Source: Bacteroidota bacterium
GTDB lineage: Bacteria > Bacteroidota > Ignavibacteria > Tepidaquicellales > Tepidaquicellaceae
DNA length: 39,013 nt
Reading direction: 5' to 3'
Assembly (NCBI GenBank): GCA_018266845.1
Contig: JAFDZO010000033.1
Span: 1 to 39,013, forward strand
The position numbers and the translations under genes are program-made. The notes under the pieces were generated by a model, which saw nothing but the letters and a program-made list of their open reading frames with translations, searched no databases and had not been told where the DNA came from. Position 1 is the stretch's first letter. Each line of letters starts with the position of its first letter. Below are positions 24,217 through 32,784 of this stretch, in pieces.

Positions 24217-25505
24217 TAGGCGTACATTTTTTCAAGTTTGGAAAAATTCTTCTCCGTCGTATTCATTTTTACTTTTATCATCGTCTTCAAGTACTTCACT
24301 TCTTTAACTTCTCCAAGCTGATACAAATTGCTCAATCCTTTATAGTCATCAGGTTTTAATCTAATAACGGTTTCTTTGTTATTTACGGAAAGTAAATCAA
24401 GAATCTTCTCCATTAAAAATTTTATATTCATTCCTTTTTCAGCGGAGATAAAAACTGAATGAGAATATTCCTCTTTGACTGCAGCCATTATGTCTTTATT
24501 TTCAAGCGCATCTACTTTATTGAATACATGAACAATGATTTTATTTTCTGCGCCGATTTCCTTCAGTGTTTCTTCCACTACTTTTATCTGCTCTTCAAAA
24601 TGCGGATTTGAAATATCTATCACATGAAGAAGAATATCAGACTCTACTACTTCTGATAAAGTAGATTTGAACGATTCAATAAGTCCGTGAGGAAGATTTT
24701 TTATAAATCCTACCGTATCTGAAATTAAAACTTTCTTTGGAATTTTCGGAACCGATTCTTTTTTATTAACGGAATTGAAACTTAATATTCTTGTTGATGT
24801 ATCAAGCGTAGCGAATAATTTGTTTTCGACATATACATCGGAATCAGTAAGCAGATTTAATAAAGTAGATTTTCCTACGTTAGTATAACCAACCAGAGAA
24901 ATTCTGTAAAAGTTTTTTCTTTCCTGGGATTGTGTCTGCTGCTGCTTGTCAATTTTCACAAGCTTTTCCTTTAAAGCAGAAATTCTTGTGCCGATTAATC
25001 TTCTGTCTGTTTCAATCTGTGTTTCACCGGGTCCTTTTGTGCCTATACCTCCGAACTGCTTTGATAAGTGAGTCCATTGTCTTGTTAATCGAGGCAATAA
25101 ATATTCAAGCTGCGCAAGCTCTACCTGCAATTTTGCCTGTGAAGTTCTTGCGTTTGAAGCAAAGATATCAAGGATAAGATTTGACTTATCTATTATCTTG
25201 CATTTGATCTTCTGTTCAAGGTTTCTTATCTGTGTAAAGGCTAGCTCATTTTCAAAAATTACCAAAGCAATTTTATTCTCTTCTACGTATTGAGCAATCT
25301 CTTCCACTTTTCCTTTTCCAATCATATAACGTGAATCATAAGTATCGTTCATCTGATAAAATGATTTTATCACTACTGCTCCGGCAGTTTCAGCAAGGAA
25401 TTTTAATTCTTCGAGTGAATCTTCTGAATGGAAATTTTTCTTATCGTATTTATTGGAATAGCAGACAAGAACAGTTTTTTCAAGTTGTTTAGCGGTCTCT
25501 AACAT
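24216..25505 (-). CDS. hflX: GTPase HflX
   Basis: A 429-residue ribosome-associated GTPase that splits stalled or stressed 70S ribosomes. The N-terminal HflX domain has the diagnostic GGIGTKGPGETQ (about 152-163) and the helical 'QLEYLLPRL'. The G domain shows GYTNVGKS (G1), DTVGF (G3), NKVD (G4) and SAEKG (G5). I chose the ATG at 25505 (MLETAKQLEKTVLV) over a TTG nine codons upstream at 25532 because the extra residues are not part of the family. First gene of the leftward run; the gap 25506-25680 should hold its promoter. Confidence 0.95.
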   Translation of the reverse strand: MLETAKQLEKTVLVCYSNKYDKKNFHSEDSLEELKFLAETAGAVVIKSFYQMNDTYDSRYMIGKGKVEEIAQYVEENKIALVIFENELAFTQIRNLEQKIKCKIIDKSNLILDIFASNARTSQAKLQVELAQLEYLLPRLTRQWTHLSKQFGGIGTKGPGETQIETDRRLIGTRISALKEKLVKIDKQQQTQSQERKNFYRISLVGYTNVGKSTLLNLLTDSDVYVENKLFATLDTSTRILSFNSVNKKESVPKIPKKVLISDTVGFIKNLPHGLIESFKSTLSEVVESDILLHVIDISNPHFEEQIKVVEETLKEIGAENKIIVHVFNKVDALENKDIMAAVKEEYSHSVFISAEKGMNIKFLMEKILDLLSVNNKETVIRLKPDDYKGLSNLYQLGEVKEVKYLKTMIKVKMNTTEKNFSKLEKMYA

Positions 25506-25680
25506 ATATAATTTAAAATACCCAAATTGCAAACGAATTTAAAGGTATTAAGATTGGCGTAAATGTCAATTAATCATACATATATAAAGCAAAAGGAAAT
25601 TTAAAAGCCATATTTTTATTTACTTTAATTTAATATAAAAGTTGTATATTTGTTAAAAAGTTCTTTAATCCAACAGAGCT

Positions 25681-26658
25681 ATTAACTCGAAAAGATTCAT
25701 ATTAGCCGGGCTGATTATAAGCGAGCTTGTAACTGCCGTTCTCTTAACATATCTAAGATACAAAAATCAGGACATGCCTTTAAAGAGTTTTGAAATTTCC
25801 AAAACAGGCAATCTGATTTCTTTAATATTTTTTTCCCTGCCGCTGCTTATTCAAATAATTCTGTTCTCAAAGAAATATTCTCTTAGCAAGGCTGCGTTAT
25901 TTACCCTTTTCTTTATCTCAATTGTTTCAAATTCATTTTTAACCGCTGCTTTTTATTTTTATCAGAAAGATATGAAGATTATATTATATTCTTCATGTCT
26001 GGTTTTGAATTTTGTAATTTTTTCTGCTTCAATAGTTGTTATAACTTCACGGCTAAAAAAGCTTTATGTGTTCAGAACTATTTGGTTAAATATTTTCCTG
26101 ATACCCGTATTACTTCTTGTTGTTTTCTTTAAAGTATATAGCTTCAAAGATGATTCGGAAAGTTATGCCGATGGAGAAAAGAAAGCCGACGCAGGGGTAA
26201 TCCTCGGCGCTGCGGTATGGGGAGGCAACAGACCATCGCCGGTATTGCGTGAAAGAATAAACAAGGGATTTGAAATTTACGACAGGAAAAACGTAAGAGT
26301 GTTGGTTCTGACAGGGGGAGGCTCGCCAAATGAAATGACAGAGGGAGATGTTGAAAAAAACGAGTTAATAAAGTATGGAGTTGATCCTAAAAATTTAATC
26401 GTAGAAAATGCTTCAAACTCTACTGTGGAACAGCTTCAGTATGTAAGGGATTTGCTTTACAAGTCAAGAAACTGGAGAAAAGTTATTTTAATATCAGACA
26501 ACTATCATTTATTCAGATGTAAAGAAATTTGCTCTTTCTACGGAATAAATTCCGATGCGATTTCGTCCGATACTCCGCTTTCAACGGAAGGCGGCGTAAC
26601 ATTTTGTATCAAAGAAAGTTTAGCTCTGGTGGTTTTCTGGTTTTTCGGAATCGGTTAA
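25681..26658 (+). CDS. YdcF/SanA-family (DUF218) membrane protein, possible AUU start
   Basis: DUF218 protein with several N-terminal transmembrane segments. The DUF218 core is clear: ADAGVILGAAVWGG, SPVLRERINKGFEIY, VLVLTGGGSPNEMTEG, 'VENASNSTVEQLQ' and 'VILISDNYHLFRC' followed by the GINSDAISSDTP block. The first ATG is at 25774 (294 residues), but the same frame stays open upstream and encodes NSKRFILAGLIISELVTAVL, a convincing extra membrane segment. With no ATG/GTG/TTG there, the ATT at 25681 (31 codons upstream) is the best candidate start. YdcF/SanA proteins act in envelope biogenesis and bind cofactors such as AdoMet in YdcF; the activity here is unknown. NusB follows after 31 bases. 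Confidence 0.75.
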   Translation: MNSKRFILAGLIISELVTAVLLTYLRYKNQDMPLKSFEISKTGNLISLIFFSLPLLIQIILFSKKYSLSKAALFTLFFISIVSNSFLTAAFYFYQKDMKIILYSSCLVLNFVIFSASIVVITSRLKKLYVFRTIWLNIFLIPVLLLVVFFKVYSFKDDSESYADGEKKADAGVILGAAVWGGNRPSPVLRERINKGFEIYDRKNVRVLVLTGGGSPNEMTEGDVEKNELIKYGVDPKNLIVENASNSTVEQLQYVRDLLYKSRNWRKVILISDNYHLFRCKEICSFYGINSDAISSDTPLSTEGGVTFCIKESLALVVFWFFGIG

Positions 26659-26689
26659 AAATTTTAAAAAATATAAACAAAAAAAACAG

Positions 26690-27157
26690 ATGCCTCAAAC
26701 ACGCAGATTAATCAGGATAAAAGTAATGCAGATATTGTATGCGCAAGCAATGAACGGCGACCCCATCGAAAACGTAATGAAAGACTTGCTTTCTGATGTG
26801 GAAGATAAAGAAAATAAAAAGTTTGCAGAGGATTTGATTTTTTATATCGCTGCAAATGCAAAGATGATAGAAGACATTGTAGATAAAAAAGTGGAAAACT
26901 GGGAGGCGGAACGAATGGCATTTCTTGATAAGATTATTTTAAAAATCGGCGTTGCAGAGTTTCTTAATTTCCCGGAAATTCCTCCTAAGGTTACTATTAA
27001 TGAAGCTATAGAAATTGCAAAAGATTATTCATCAAAGAGCAGCGGGAAATTTGTTAATGGTGTGCTTGATGCTATTCTTGAAGATTTAAAAAAAGAAGAT
27101 AAGTTAAATAAAACGGGCAGGGGACTTTTGAATTTGCAGAAGAAGGGTAAGAAGTAG
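26690..27157 (+). CDS. nusB: Transcription antitermination protein NusB
   Basis: A 155-residue all-helical protein covering the complete NusB fold, from 'TRRLIRIKVMQILYAQ' to 'EAIEIAKDYSSKSSGKFVNGVLDAIL', the signature that closes the RNA/NusE-binding surface. NusB with NusE/S10 binds boxA RNA in rRNA leaders for antitermination. The C-terminal 20 residues are a Lys-rich tail. Downstream of ydcF by 31 bases; the next gene follows only after a palindromic gap. Confidence 0.95.
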   Translation: MPQTRRLIRIKVMQILYAQAMNGDPIENVMKDLLSDVEDKENKKFAEDLIFYIAANAKMIEDIVDKKVENWEAERMAFLDKIILKIGVAEFLNFPEIPPKVTINEAIEIAKDYSSKSSGKFVNGVLDAILEDLKKEDKLNKTGRGLLNLQKKGKK

Positions 27158-27189
27158 AAAATTTTATCTTATAGAAAAAATATCATTGA

Positions 27190-27262
27190 CGTTCCGAAGC
27201 TGGAGCATCGGAACGAGAGAGATGAGATTTATTAGTGTTCATCACGATGCTCCGGCTTCGTG
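27190..27262. repeat. Paired inverted repeats (GAAGCTGGAGCATC type) after nusB
   Basis: CGTTCCGA pairs with TCGGAACG (27190-27197 with 27208-27215), and CACGA with TCGTG (27243-27247 with 27258-27262). The inner 16 bases at 27195-27210 are the reverse complement of 27245-27260 with one mismatch, so the two halves can form one large cruciform. Dispersed intergenic element; a relic of the same family occurs near 32502-32520. Confidence 0.7.
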
Positions 27263-27276
27263 GAGGATTTTAGACT

Positions 27277-28467
27277 ATGGAAAATAGAAAACAAATTTTT
27301 TATTGGTCGCTTTTTGATTTTGCGAATTCAACTTACGCTACAATTGTACTTGCGTTCGTTTTTGCGATTTACTTTACGGGTGTAATTTGCAAAGGTGAAC
27401 CCGTCGGCGATTTTTACTGGTCCCTTGGAATCAACATAGCAATGATTGTTTCCGCAGTTCTGAACCCTCTATGCGGGGCGCTGGCAGATTTCTCAAACAG
27501 CAAAAAAAAGTTTTTATTCTTTTTTACAATACTTGCAGTAATCCCCACATCTCTAATGTACTTCACAGGAGAGGGAACTATTCTATTTGCGTTAGTGCTT
27601 CTTATTTTATCCAACATTGGCTTTCAAACCGGACTTACATTTTATGATGCTTTCATAAAAGAAATCACTGAAGAAAAATATTACAATAAAGTTTCAGGAA
27701 TCGGCTATGCAGTAGGTTATCTTGGTTCTATATTGTCTGTTGTACTTGTTTTTCCTCTCAAAGATAATCCCAATTTACTTTTTCTTATTTGCGGAGTATT
27801 ATATTTTGTTTTCTCGCTTCCGTTATTTTTATTCTTAAAAGAGAAAGAAAAAAAGCACGAGGAGGTAAGCTATCTTAGCTATGGGTTTAAAAAGGTTATA
27901 GAAACCTTAAAGGAAATCTCAAAGCATCATAATCTGAAATGGTTTCTTCTTTCTTATTTCTTTTTTATAGATGCTGTAAATACAATAATTTTTTTCTCCG
28001 GGATATATGCGCAAAAGACTTTGAATTTTGAAGTTTCAGAGTTAGCAATATTTTTCCTTTTGGTTCAGATTACCGCGCTGCTCGGCTCATTGTTTTTCGG
28101 ATATGCAGGTGATAAAATCGGAATTCATAAATCTATCGTAATTACTCTTGTGATATGGACTCTTATCACTCTTGCAGTATTTTTTACAAATGATAAAATG
28201 TCATTTTTTATTATCGGAGCATTCGCCGGAACATTTCTGGGCGCAACACAGAGCTTATCCCGAACAATGATGGCAAAGCTTACCCCGTATAACATGAAAG
28301 CAACTTTATTCGGATTTTATTCATTATTAGAAAAAACATCCACACTGTTAGGACCTCTTACTTTCGGATTGGTCTCATGGCTATCCGGTTCACAGAAACT
28401 GGCAGTGCTGTCAGTCGGATTTTTTTTCCTGATTGGTATGTTAACATTTAGAAAAGTGAAAGTATAA
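27277..28467 (+). CDS. MFS transporter, UMF1 (Atg22-like) family
   Basis: A 396-residue protein with about 12 transmembrane helices. The start 'FYWSLFDFANSTYATIVLAFVFAIYF' is the UMF1 hallmark, and 'GLTFYDAFIKEITEEKYYNKVSGIGYAVGYLGS' matches the centre of helix 4/5. It should be an inner-membrane secondary transporter; related eukaryotic Atg22 effluxes amino acids, but the bacterial substrate is unknown. It is followed by the SirB1-like gene after 4 bases, forming a two-gene unit. Confidence 0.88.
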   Translation: MENRKQIFYWSLFDFANSTYATIVLAFVFAIYFTGVICKGEPVGDFYWSLGINIAMIVSAVLNPLCGALADFSNSKKKFLFFFTILAVIPTSLMYFTGEGTILFALVLLILSNIGFQTGLTFYDAFIKEITEEKYYNKVSGIGYAVGYLGSILSVVLVFPLKDNPNLLFLICGVLYFVFSLPLFLFLKEKEKKHEEVSYLSYGFKKVIETLKEISKHHNLKWFLLSYFFFIDAVNTIIFFSGIYAQKTLNFEVSELAIFFLLVQITALLGSLFFGYAGDKIGIHKSIVITLVIWTLITLAVFFTNDKMSFFIIGAFAGTFLGATQSLSRTMMAKLTPYNMKATLFGFYSLLEKTSTLLGPLTFGLVSWLSGSQKLAVLSVGFFFLIGMLTFRKVKV

Positions 28468-28471
28468 AAAT

Positions 28472-29338
28472 ATGTTGGACACAAAAGATATTACAAATCT
28501 TATAAAGCTTCTTGATGATAATGACGAATTTGTCTTTAACCATGTCCGCGAAAAGCTTCTTGAATTAGGGGGCGAAGCAATTCCTCAGCTTATGCTTAGT
28601 CTCTCCGGCGATAACCTGCTATTGGATGAGCGTATTAAAAACCTGATAGATGAGATTTATTTTTCAGATATTGATAAAAAATTTAAAGAGCTTTCTCAGA
28701 AAGAAGGCAGTATCCTTGAAGATGCAGTTTTTTTAATTGCAAGCTTTGGCTACCCCGAACTTGACATGAGTAAATATAGAGATGAGCTGGATGATATGGG
28801 AAAAAAGCTGACCGGCTCTATTGATAGAATGAAAGAGAATCCACTGATTCCGAAAGGAGACCCTTTACAGGTAATTAATCTGATAAACAATTTTCTTTTT
28901 TATCAAAAGGGATATAAAGGAAACTCGGAAAATTTTTATGAACCTGAAAATACTTTTCTAAACGATGTCATGGAAAGAAAAAAAGGTATTCCGATAAGCC
29001 TTTCTATATTATACCTTCTGCTATGCAAAAGGCTGAACCTGCCTGCATACGGCGTAAATCTTCCTGCGCATTTTATAATAAAATACATTGATAATAATGA
29101 TGAATTTTATATTGACCCATTTAATAAAGGAATTGTGATTTCCAAAAGTGAAGCAGTTAAATTTTTAAGCAGGATAGGACTAACGAAGGAAGATTTTGAA
29201 AATATTTCATTTTTAAAGCCTGCCGAAGATAAAGATATTATCAGAAGAACCTTGAATAATCTGGTGAATATTTATACACGCAGCGGAGATATTATCAAAA
29301 CAGACCAGCTTAAAAAATTAATGGGGTATTTTGAATAA
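28472..29338 (+). CDS. SirB1-like transglutaminase-fold protein
   Basis: A 288-residue cytoplasmic protein. An N-terminal helical domain (about 1-125) is followed by the SirB1 core: 'VINLINNFLFYQKGYKGN', 'NDVMERKKGIPISLSILYLLLCKRL', 'GVNLPAHFIIKY' and 'FYIDPFNKG'. This is a transglutaminase-like fold in which catalytic Cys is usually absent, as appears the case here; family members are often near TPR domains and their function is unclear. Four bases follow the MFS stop. A palindrome at 29339-29373 directly follows its stop and could end the transcript. Confidence 0.8.
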   Translation: MLDTKDITNLIKLLDDNDEFVFNHVREKLLELGGEAIPQLMLSLSGDNLLLDERIKNLIDEIYFSDIDKKFKELSQKEGSILEDAVFLIASFGYPELDMSKYRDELDDMGKKLTGSIDRMKENPLIPKGDPLQVINLINNFLFYQKGYKGNSENFYEPENTFLNDVMERKKGIPISLSILYLLLCKRLNLPAYGVNLPAHFIIKYIDNNDEFYIDPFNKGIVISKSEAVKFLSRIGLTKEDFENISFLKPAEDKDIIRRTLNNLVNIYTRSGDIIKTDQLKKLMGYFE

Positions 29339-29373
29339 CAGCTGCTCCGGTTTAATTCCCGGAAAAGCAGCTG
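29339..29373. terminator. Inverted repeat between convergent genes
   Basis: CAGCTGCT CCGG pairs with CCGG and AGCAGCTG across a short loop with a small A bulge, starting right after the SirB1-like stop. It lies between convergent genes (next stop at 29390). There is no clear T tract, so termination is tentative. Confidence 0.4.
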
Positions 29374-29389
29374 CTATGGTGAAAGGAAA

Positions 29390-29692
29390 TTATCTTCTCA
29401 CTTTAGAAAGTATCGAGCCGATGAAAAAACCTGCAAGCCCGAAAGCAAAAACGCAAAATGCTGTGAGTGTTAACGCTTCTGACAAATTAAATTGCTCTTC
29501 TTTAATGTTATACTTATCAAATAAATAGTATGCTGTGTATAAGAGTCCTATTACCGCGCTAATTTTTACGCAGAAAAAAGCTGCTCCGTGTCTGGATGAA
29601 TTTATTAAAAGCGCTTTTTCTTCAGCTGCTGCCTCAGTTTTTGGGAGTTCCCATCCGGGATAAACTTGAGATTCTATTAGTGATTTTGACAT
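29390..29692 (-). CDS. Small two-helix membrane protein, unknown function
   Basis: A 100-residue protein. The first ~35 residues are polar ('VYPGWELPKTEAAAEEKALLINS'), then hydrophobic segments at about 38-58 and 74-95 flank a short charged loop. It reads as an inner-membrane protein with a cytoplasmic N terminus. I do not recognise a family. It is a lone leftward gene, convergent with the SirB1 gene and downstream of the large T9SS gene only in map order (the T9SS gene ends at 29762 with its own terminator). Confidence 0.6.
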   Translation of the reverse strand: MSKSLIESQVYPGWELPKTEAAAEEKALLINSSRHGAAFFCVKISAVIGLLYTAYYLFDKYNIKEEQFNLSEALTLTAFCVFAFGLAGFFIGSILSKVRR

Positions 29693-29712
29693 CTTTTTAA
29701 AATTGGGGGATA

Positions 29713-29747
29713 CTTTAAAAAACCCCTCACGGCGGAGATGCCGTGAG
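29713..29747 (-). terminator. Intrinsic terminator of the 876-residue T9SS gene
   Basis: CTCACGGC (29726-29733) pairs with GCCGTGAG (29740-29747), loop GGAGAT; read leftward the stem is followed by GGGG and T6. A close variant of the same stem (GCCGTGAG/CTCACGGC) is used at 37994-38019. Confidence 0.85.
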
Positions 29748-29761
29748 AGCCTGATTGGTAA

Positions 29762-32392
29762 TTATTTTATTAACACCATTTTTCTAATGGCGTTGTTTTC
29801 AGTTGTAGTCAATTTATAGAAATATACTCCTGATGAAAGAATGGAAGCATTAAATTCCACTGAATAGTAGCCTGCATTGTACATCTTGCTTGAAATGATT
29901 TCGGAAATCATTCTTCCCGTTACATCAAATACCTGAAGAGATACATTTGTATTTACGGGCAGTTCAAAGTTTATTTTTGTAACAGGATTGAACGGATTAG
30001 GATAATTCTGTTCAAGCGCAAATTTACCCGGAACCCCAATAATTACTTCATTTGAAAGATAGTAATATTTATTTGTTCCGTTGTAATCCATTTGCTTTAT
30101 TCTGTAAGAGTAGCTTCCTGTAGGTAAATTGTTATCCGGGAAGCTGTAATTTGATTCGTGATTTGTTGTTCCGTTTCCTTTTATTGTGCCAATCTTACTC
30201 CATTCTGAAGAGTACGATTTTCTTTCAATATCAAAACCGGCGTTGTTTTGCTCACTGGAGGTTTTCCAGCTTAGCACAACAGTGTTTCCATAGGTAGAAG
30301 AAGTAAATGCAGCTAATTCAACAGGAAGCAGCCCCGAACCTTTTTGGCTGTATAAACCGGTGCCGTTACCGACTAAAAGCTCGTCATAGTAAAGCATATT
30401 AATCTGTGTGCCTACTGGGTAAGTATATCCGACCTGCCATGTTGCGGAAGAGTATGAGCCTGTTAAGTAGTAAACCTCATTATCCGCTGCCACGAAAACC
30501 GTGTCAGGTCCTAATGTTATTGCTTTACCCTGCTTTCCGGGAGTTACAGGAAAACCTGATACTGAAAACGCCGTCCACTTGTTTGTGCCGGAAACAATCT
30601 TGTAGTAAGCAATCGGATGATTAACACCTGCATCTGTTCCACAGGCGTAAATAGTATCACCTGTTACGCTTACGGCAACATCAATAATGGTTGCAACAAT
30701 TTGATAGCCGACGGTCGTATGGGTTCCATCCATATTTTGTGCAGCAGACCAGCTATTGCCGGATTTTGTCAGTCTGTAAACTGACATACCCTGAGGTGAA
30801 GATAAATCATAAGAAACTCCGACATAAGCTACAGTGTCAGTTCCTTCTATTGTAAATACTATGTCATTCACGTCAACATCCTGACCTGTTGAACCGGCTT
30901 CAAGAAGAATCTGATTCCAGTTGCTGCCTGCGTTTGTAGTATAGAACAGACCGCCCTTGCTTGTGCTGCTTTGTGTGTATCCGGCAAAAACTATGTTTGA
31001 ATTGTATGGGCATACTTCAATAGCTTCAACAGAGCTGGAGCTTGCAAAACTGTAAGGCGCGTCTTCGGCGGTAAACACTCTGCTCCATGCGCTTCCGTTG
31101 TTTGTTGTTTTGTAAACTCTAACGTTTCCTACATAAGCTGTGCTTGTATCATTGATATTCATATCTGCTGAATAATATGGTGAGCCGTCTCCGTTGGGAA
31201 ACATTGCGTTCGACCAGACCGGTGTCGTAGTATAATCATATACTTTTCTAATACCGGACTTAGATGCAATCCAGGCATTTGTTTTCGATGAGTTCATATC
31301 GCAGTCGTTTACCTGAACGGCTTCAACACCATCGTCAACTTCAAAAATGTTTGCGCCTGAGTTTGTGGAAGCTGCTATACCCTGGTCGGATGTTAAGTAA
31401 ACGATAGATGATTTGTTTGGGTCAACTATATTTGTTCCATCGTTTGAATGTGTTTCAAGTCCGGCATTGCCGAAGTTTACCCAGGATGTTCCCATATCGG
31501 AACTATAGCAAGAGGCAAAGTAAACATAATAGCTTGATGCGGTTCCGCCGCATACGATGTTCGGACCGAAAGTCCCGTTTATTCCGGTAGAAACTGTAGT
31601 CCACGATGAACCGTCATCAGTGGAATTTGCTACGCTTTTACCGGACGAAGCCCCCCCGACAAAGAGTTTTCCATCCGGACCTATCCCAAAAGCTTTCCAG
31701 TACAGGGAGGCTGATAATGATGCTAAAGATATACTTGAAAATGAAGTTGCGCCTGAAAATGAGTTATAATCACTAGAAGATTTTACAAGCGTCGGTGCAG
31801 TACCGGCTCCGAATATATAGATTTTATTGTTACTCGGGTTTAATACAATTGCGGGATTTGAAACGGATGTGATTGTTAGCGAGCCGCTTTCAGTATATGA
31901 GCCGGACGAATTAATTGTGCCGTAGTGTAGTTTGTTAGAGTTCTTGATGTAAAACATATATGACCTGTAAACAAGCAGGGCATTAATATTTCCTGATGCA
32001 ACAGTGTTAACAGTTGTTGACGAAGGATGCGATGAAAGCAGCCCCGTCTGATGAACAAAGAACAAATAGCCCGATACGCTATCTGCAGCAATTACTTGAA
32101 TAGCGCTTCCGTAATTGTAAGATGAGCTTAGCCCCGGCATTACGGCAAAGTTTCCAAATGTAGCAGTTCCCGTGCCGCTGTAAACATCTGCATAAAAAAT
32201 AGAGTTTGCGCTTTCAGTAGAAATAAAAACCCGCGTTGTATCCGAAGTTTTCGCATAGGAAGAAATGCAGTTTATTCTTCCGCCATAGATGCTTTGAACT
32301 GAAGGTGTTGTCAGCTGCGCATAAGAAATTTCTGAAGCTGCGCAAACGGCAATTATCAGTATTAAACAGATTTGTAAATAAATTTTTTTCAT
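29762..32392 (-). CDS. Large secreted BNR/sortilin-like protein with T9SS type A sorting domain
   Basis: An 876-residue protein with a signal peptide (MKKIYLQICLILIIAVCAASE, cleavage near 25). Residues about 150-690 repeat 'TxNSGxxW', 'TxDGSSW' and 'SxDMGTSW'-type motifs, the BNR/Asp-box style of WD-like ten-bladed or six-bladed propellers found in sortilin/VPS10-like extracellular proteins. A fibronectin-type-III-like domain follows ('VELAAFTSSTYGNTVVLSWKTSSEQNNAGFDIERK', about 690-785, shortened here), and the last ~80 residues hold QNYPNPFNPVT, 'FDVTGRMISEI' and the KMVLIK tail. Surface protein of unknown ligand. Its start is followed upstream by a 390-base gap. Confidence 0.85.
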   Translation of the reverse strand: MKKIYLQICLILIIAVCAASEISYAQLTTPSVQSIYGGRINCISSYAKTSDTTRVFISTESANSIFYADVYSGTGTATFGNFAVMPGLSSSYNYGSAIQVIAADSVSGYLFFVHQTGLLSSHPSSTTVNTVASGNINALLVYRSYMFYIKNSNKLHYGTINSSGSYTESGSLTITSVSNPAIVLNPSNNKIYIFGAGTAPTLVKSSSDYNSFSGATSFSSISLASLSASLYWKAFGIGPDGKLFVGGASSGKSVANSTDDGSSWTTVSTGINGTFGPNIVCGGTASSYYVYFASCYSSDMGTSWVNFGNAGLETHSNDGTNIVDPNKSSIVYLTSDQGIAASTNSGANIFEVDDGVEAVQVNDCDMNSSKTNAWIASKSGIRKVYDYTTTPVWSNAMFPNGDGSPYYSADMNINDTSTAYVGNVRVYKTTNNGSAWSRVFTAEDAPYSFASSSSVEAIEVCPYNSNIVFAGYTQSSTSKGGLFYTTNAGSNWNQILLEAGSTGQDVDVNDIVFTIEGTDTVAYVGVSYDLSSPQGMSVYRLTKSGNSWSAAQNMDGTHTTVGYQIVATIIDVAVSVTGDTIYACGTDAGVNHPIAYYKIVSGTNKWTAFSVSGFPVTPGKQGKAITLGPDTVFVAADNEVYYLTGSYSSATWQVGYTYPVGTQINMLYYDELLVGNGTGLYSQKGSGLLPVELAAFTSSTYGNTVVLSWKTSSEQNNAGFDIERKSYSSEWSKIGTIKGNGTTNHESNYSFPDNNLPTGSYSYRIKQMDYNGTNKYYYLSNEVIIGVPGKFALEQNYPNPFNPVTKINFELPVNTNVSLQVFDVTGRMISEIISSKMYNAGYYSVEFNASILSSGVYFYKLTTTENNAIRKMVLIK

Positions 32393-32784
32393 TATTTTAA
32401 GTTTCTCCTTCTTTTAGAAAAGTTTTCATTTTATTTTTTTAGCATTACCCAAAGCCGCGGGTAAAAAAATAATCCCGAAAATTTTCTATAGATTTAAACA
32501 AGATGCTCCGGGCGTTCCGGTATTAAGATACTTTCAGAGCGGAGCCATGCTCTGCGGGTATCCGTTGTAAACTTGCCCGGGACAAATTTTTCGGAAGGTT
32601 TCGGAAAGACCTTACTTCCATGGGAGAGCGAAAGCTGTGTTTCTTTGACAATGCTGAAACGAAATTGTTTAAAGTAATTTTTGGGCTCCATTGTTCTTCA
32701 AATACTTGATACAAATTTATTATCATTTATCTTGCATTTCTAAATCAAATACTATATTTTTCTTGCAGATAAAATTAATATATT
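32393..32784. other. Gene-free region with decayed repeat copies
   Basis: About 390 bases between two divergent starts (T9SS leftward at 32392, helical-repeat protein rightward at 32785), so it should contain both promoters. It includes GATGCTCCGGGCGTTCCGG near 32502-32520, which resembles the repeat at 27190-27262. The open frames in it lie across this repeat and are not credible genes. Confidence 0.6.

Noticed and set aside
32494..32726. Leftward open frames between the large T9SS gene and the helical-repeat gene
   Set aside because: Two overlapping frames of similar length cross a decayed repeat, with no signal or motif, and neither is favoured.
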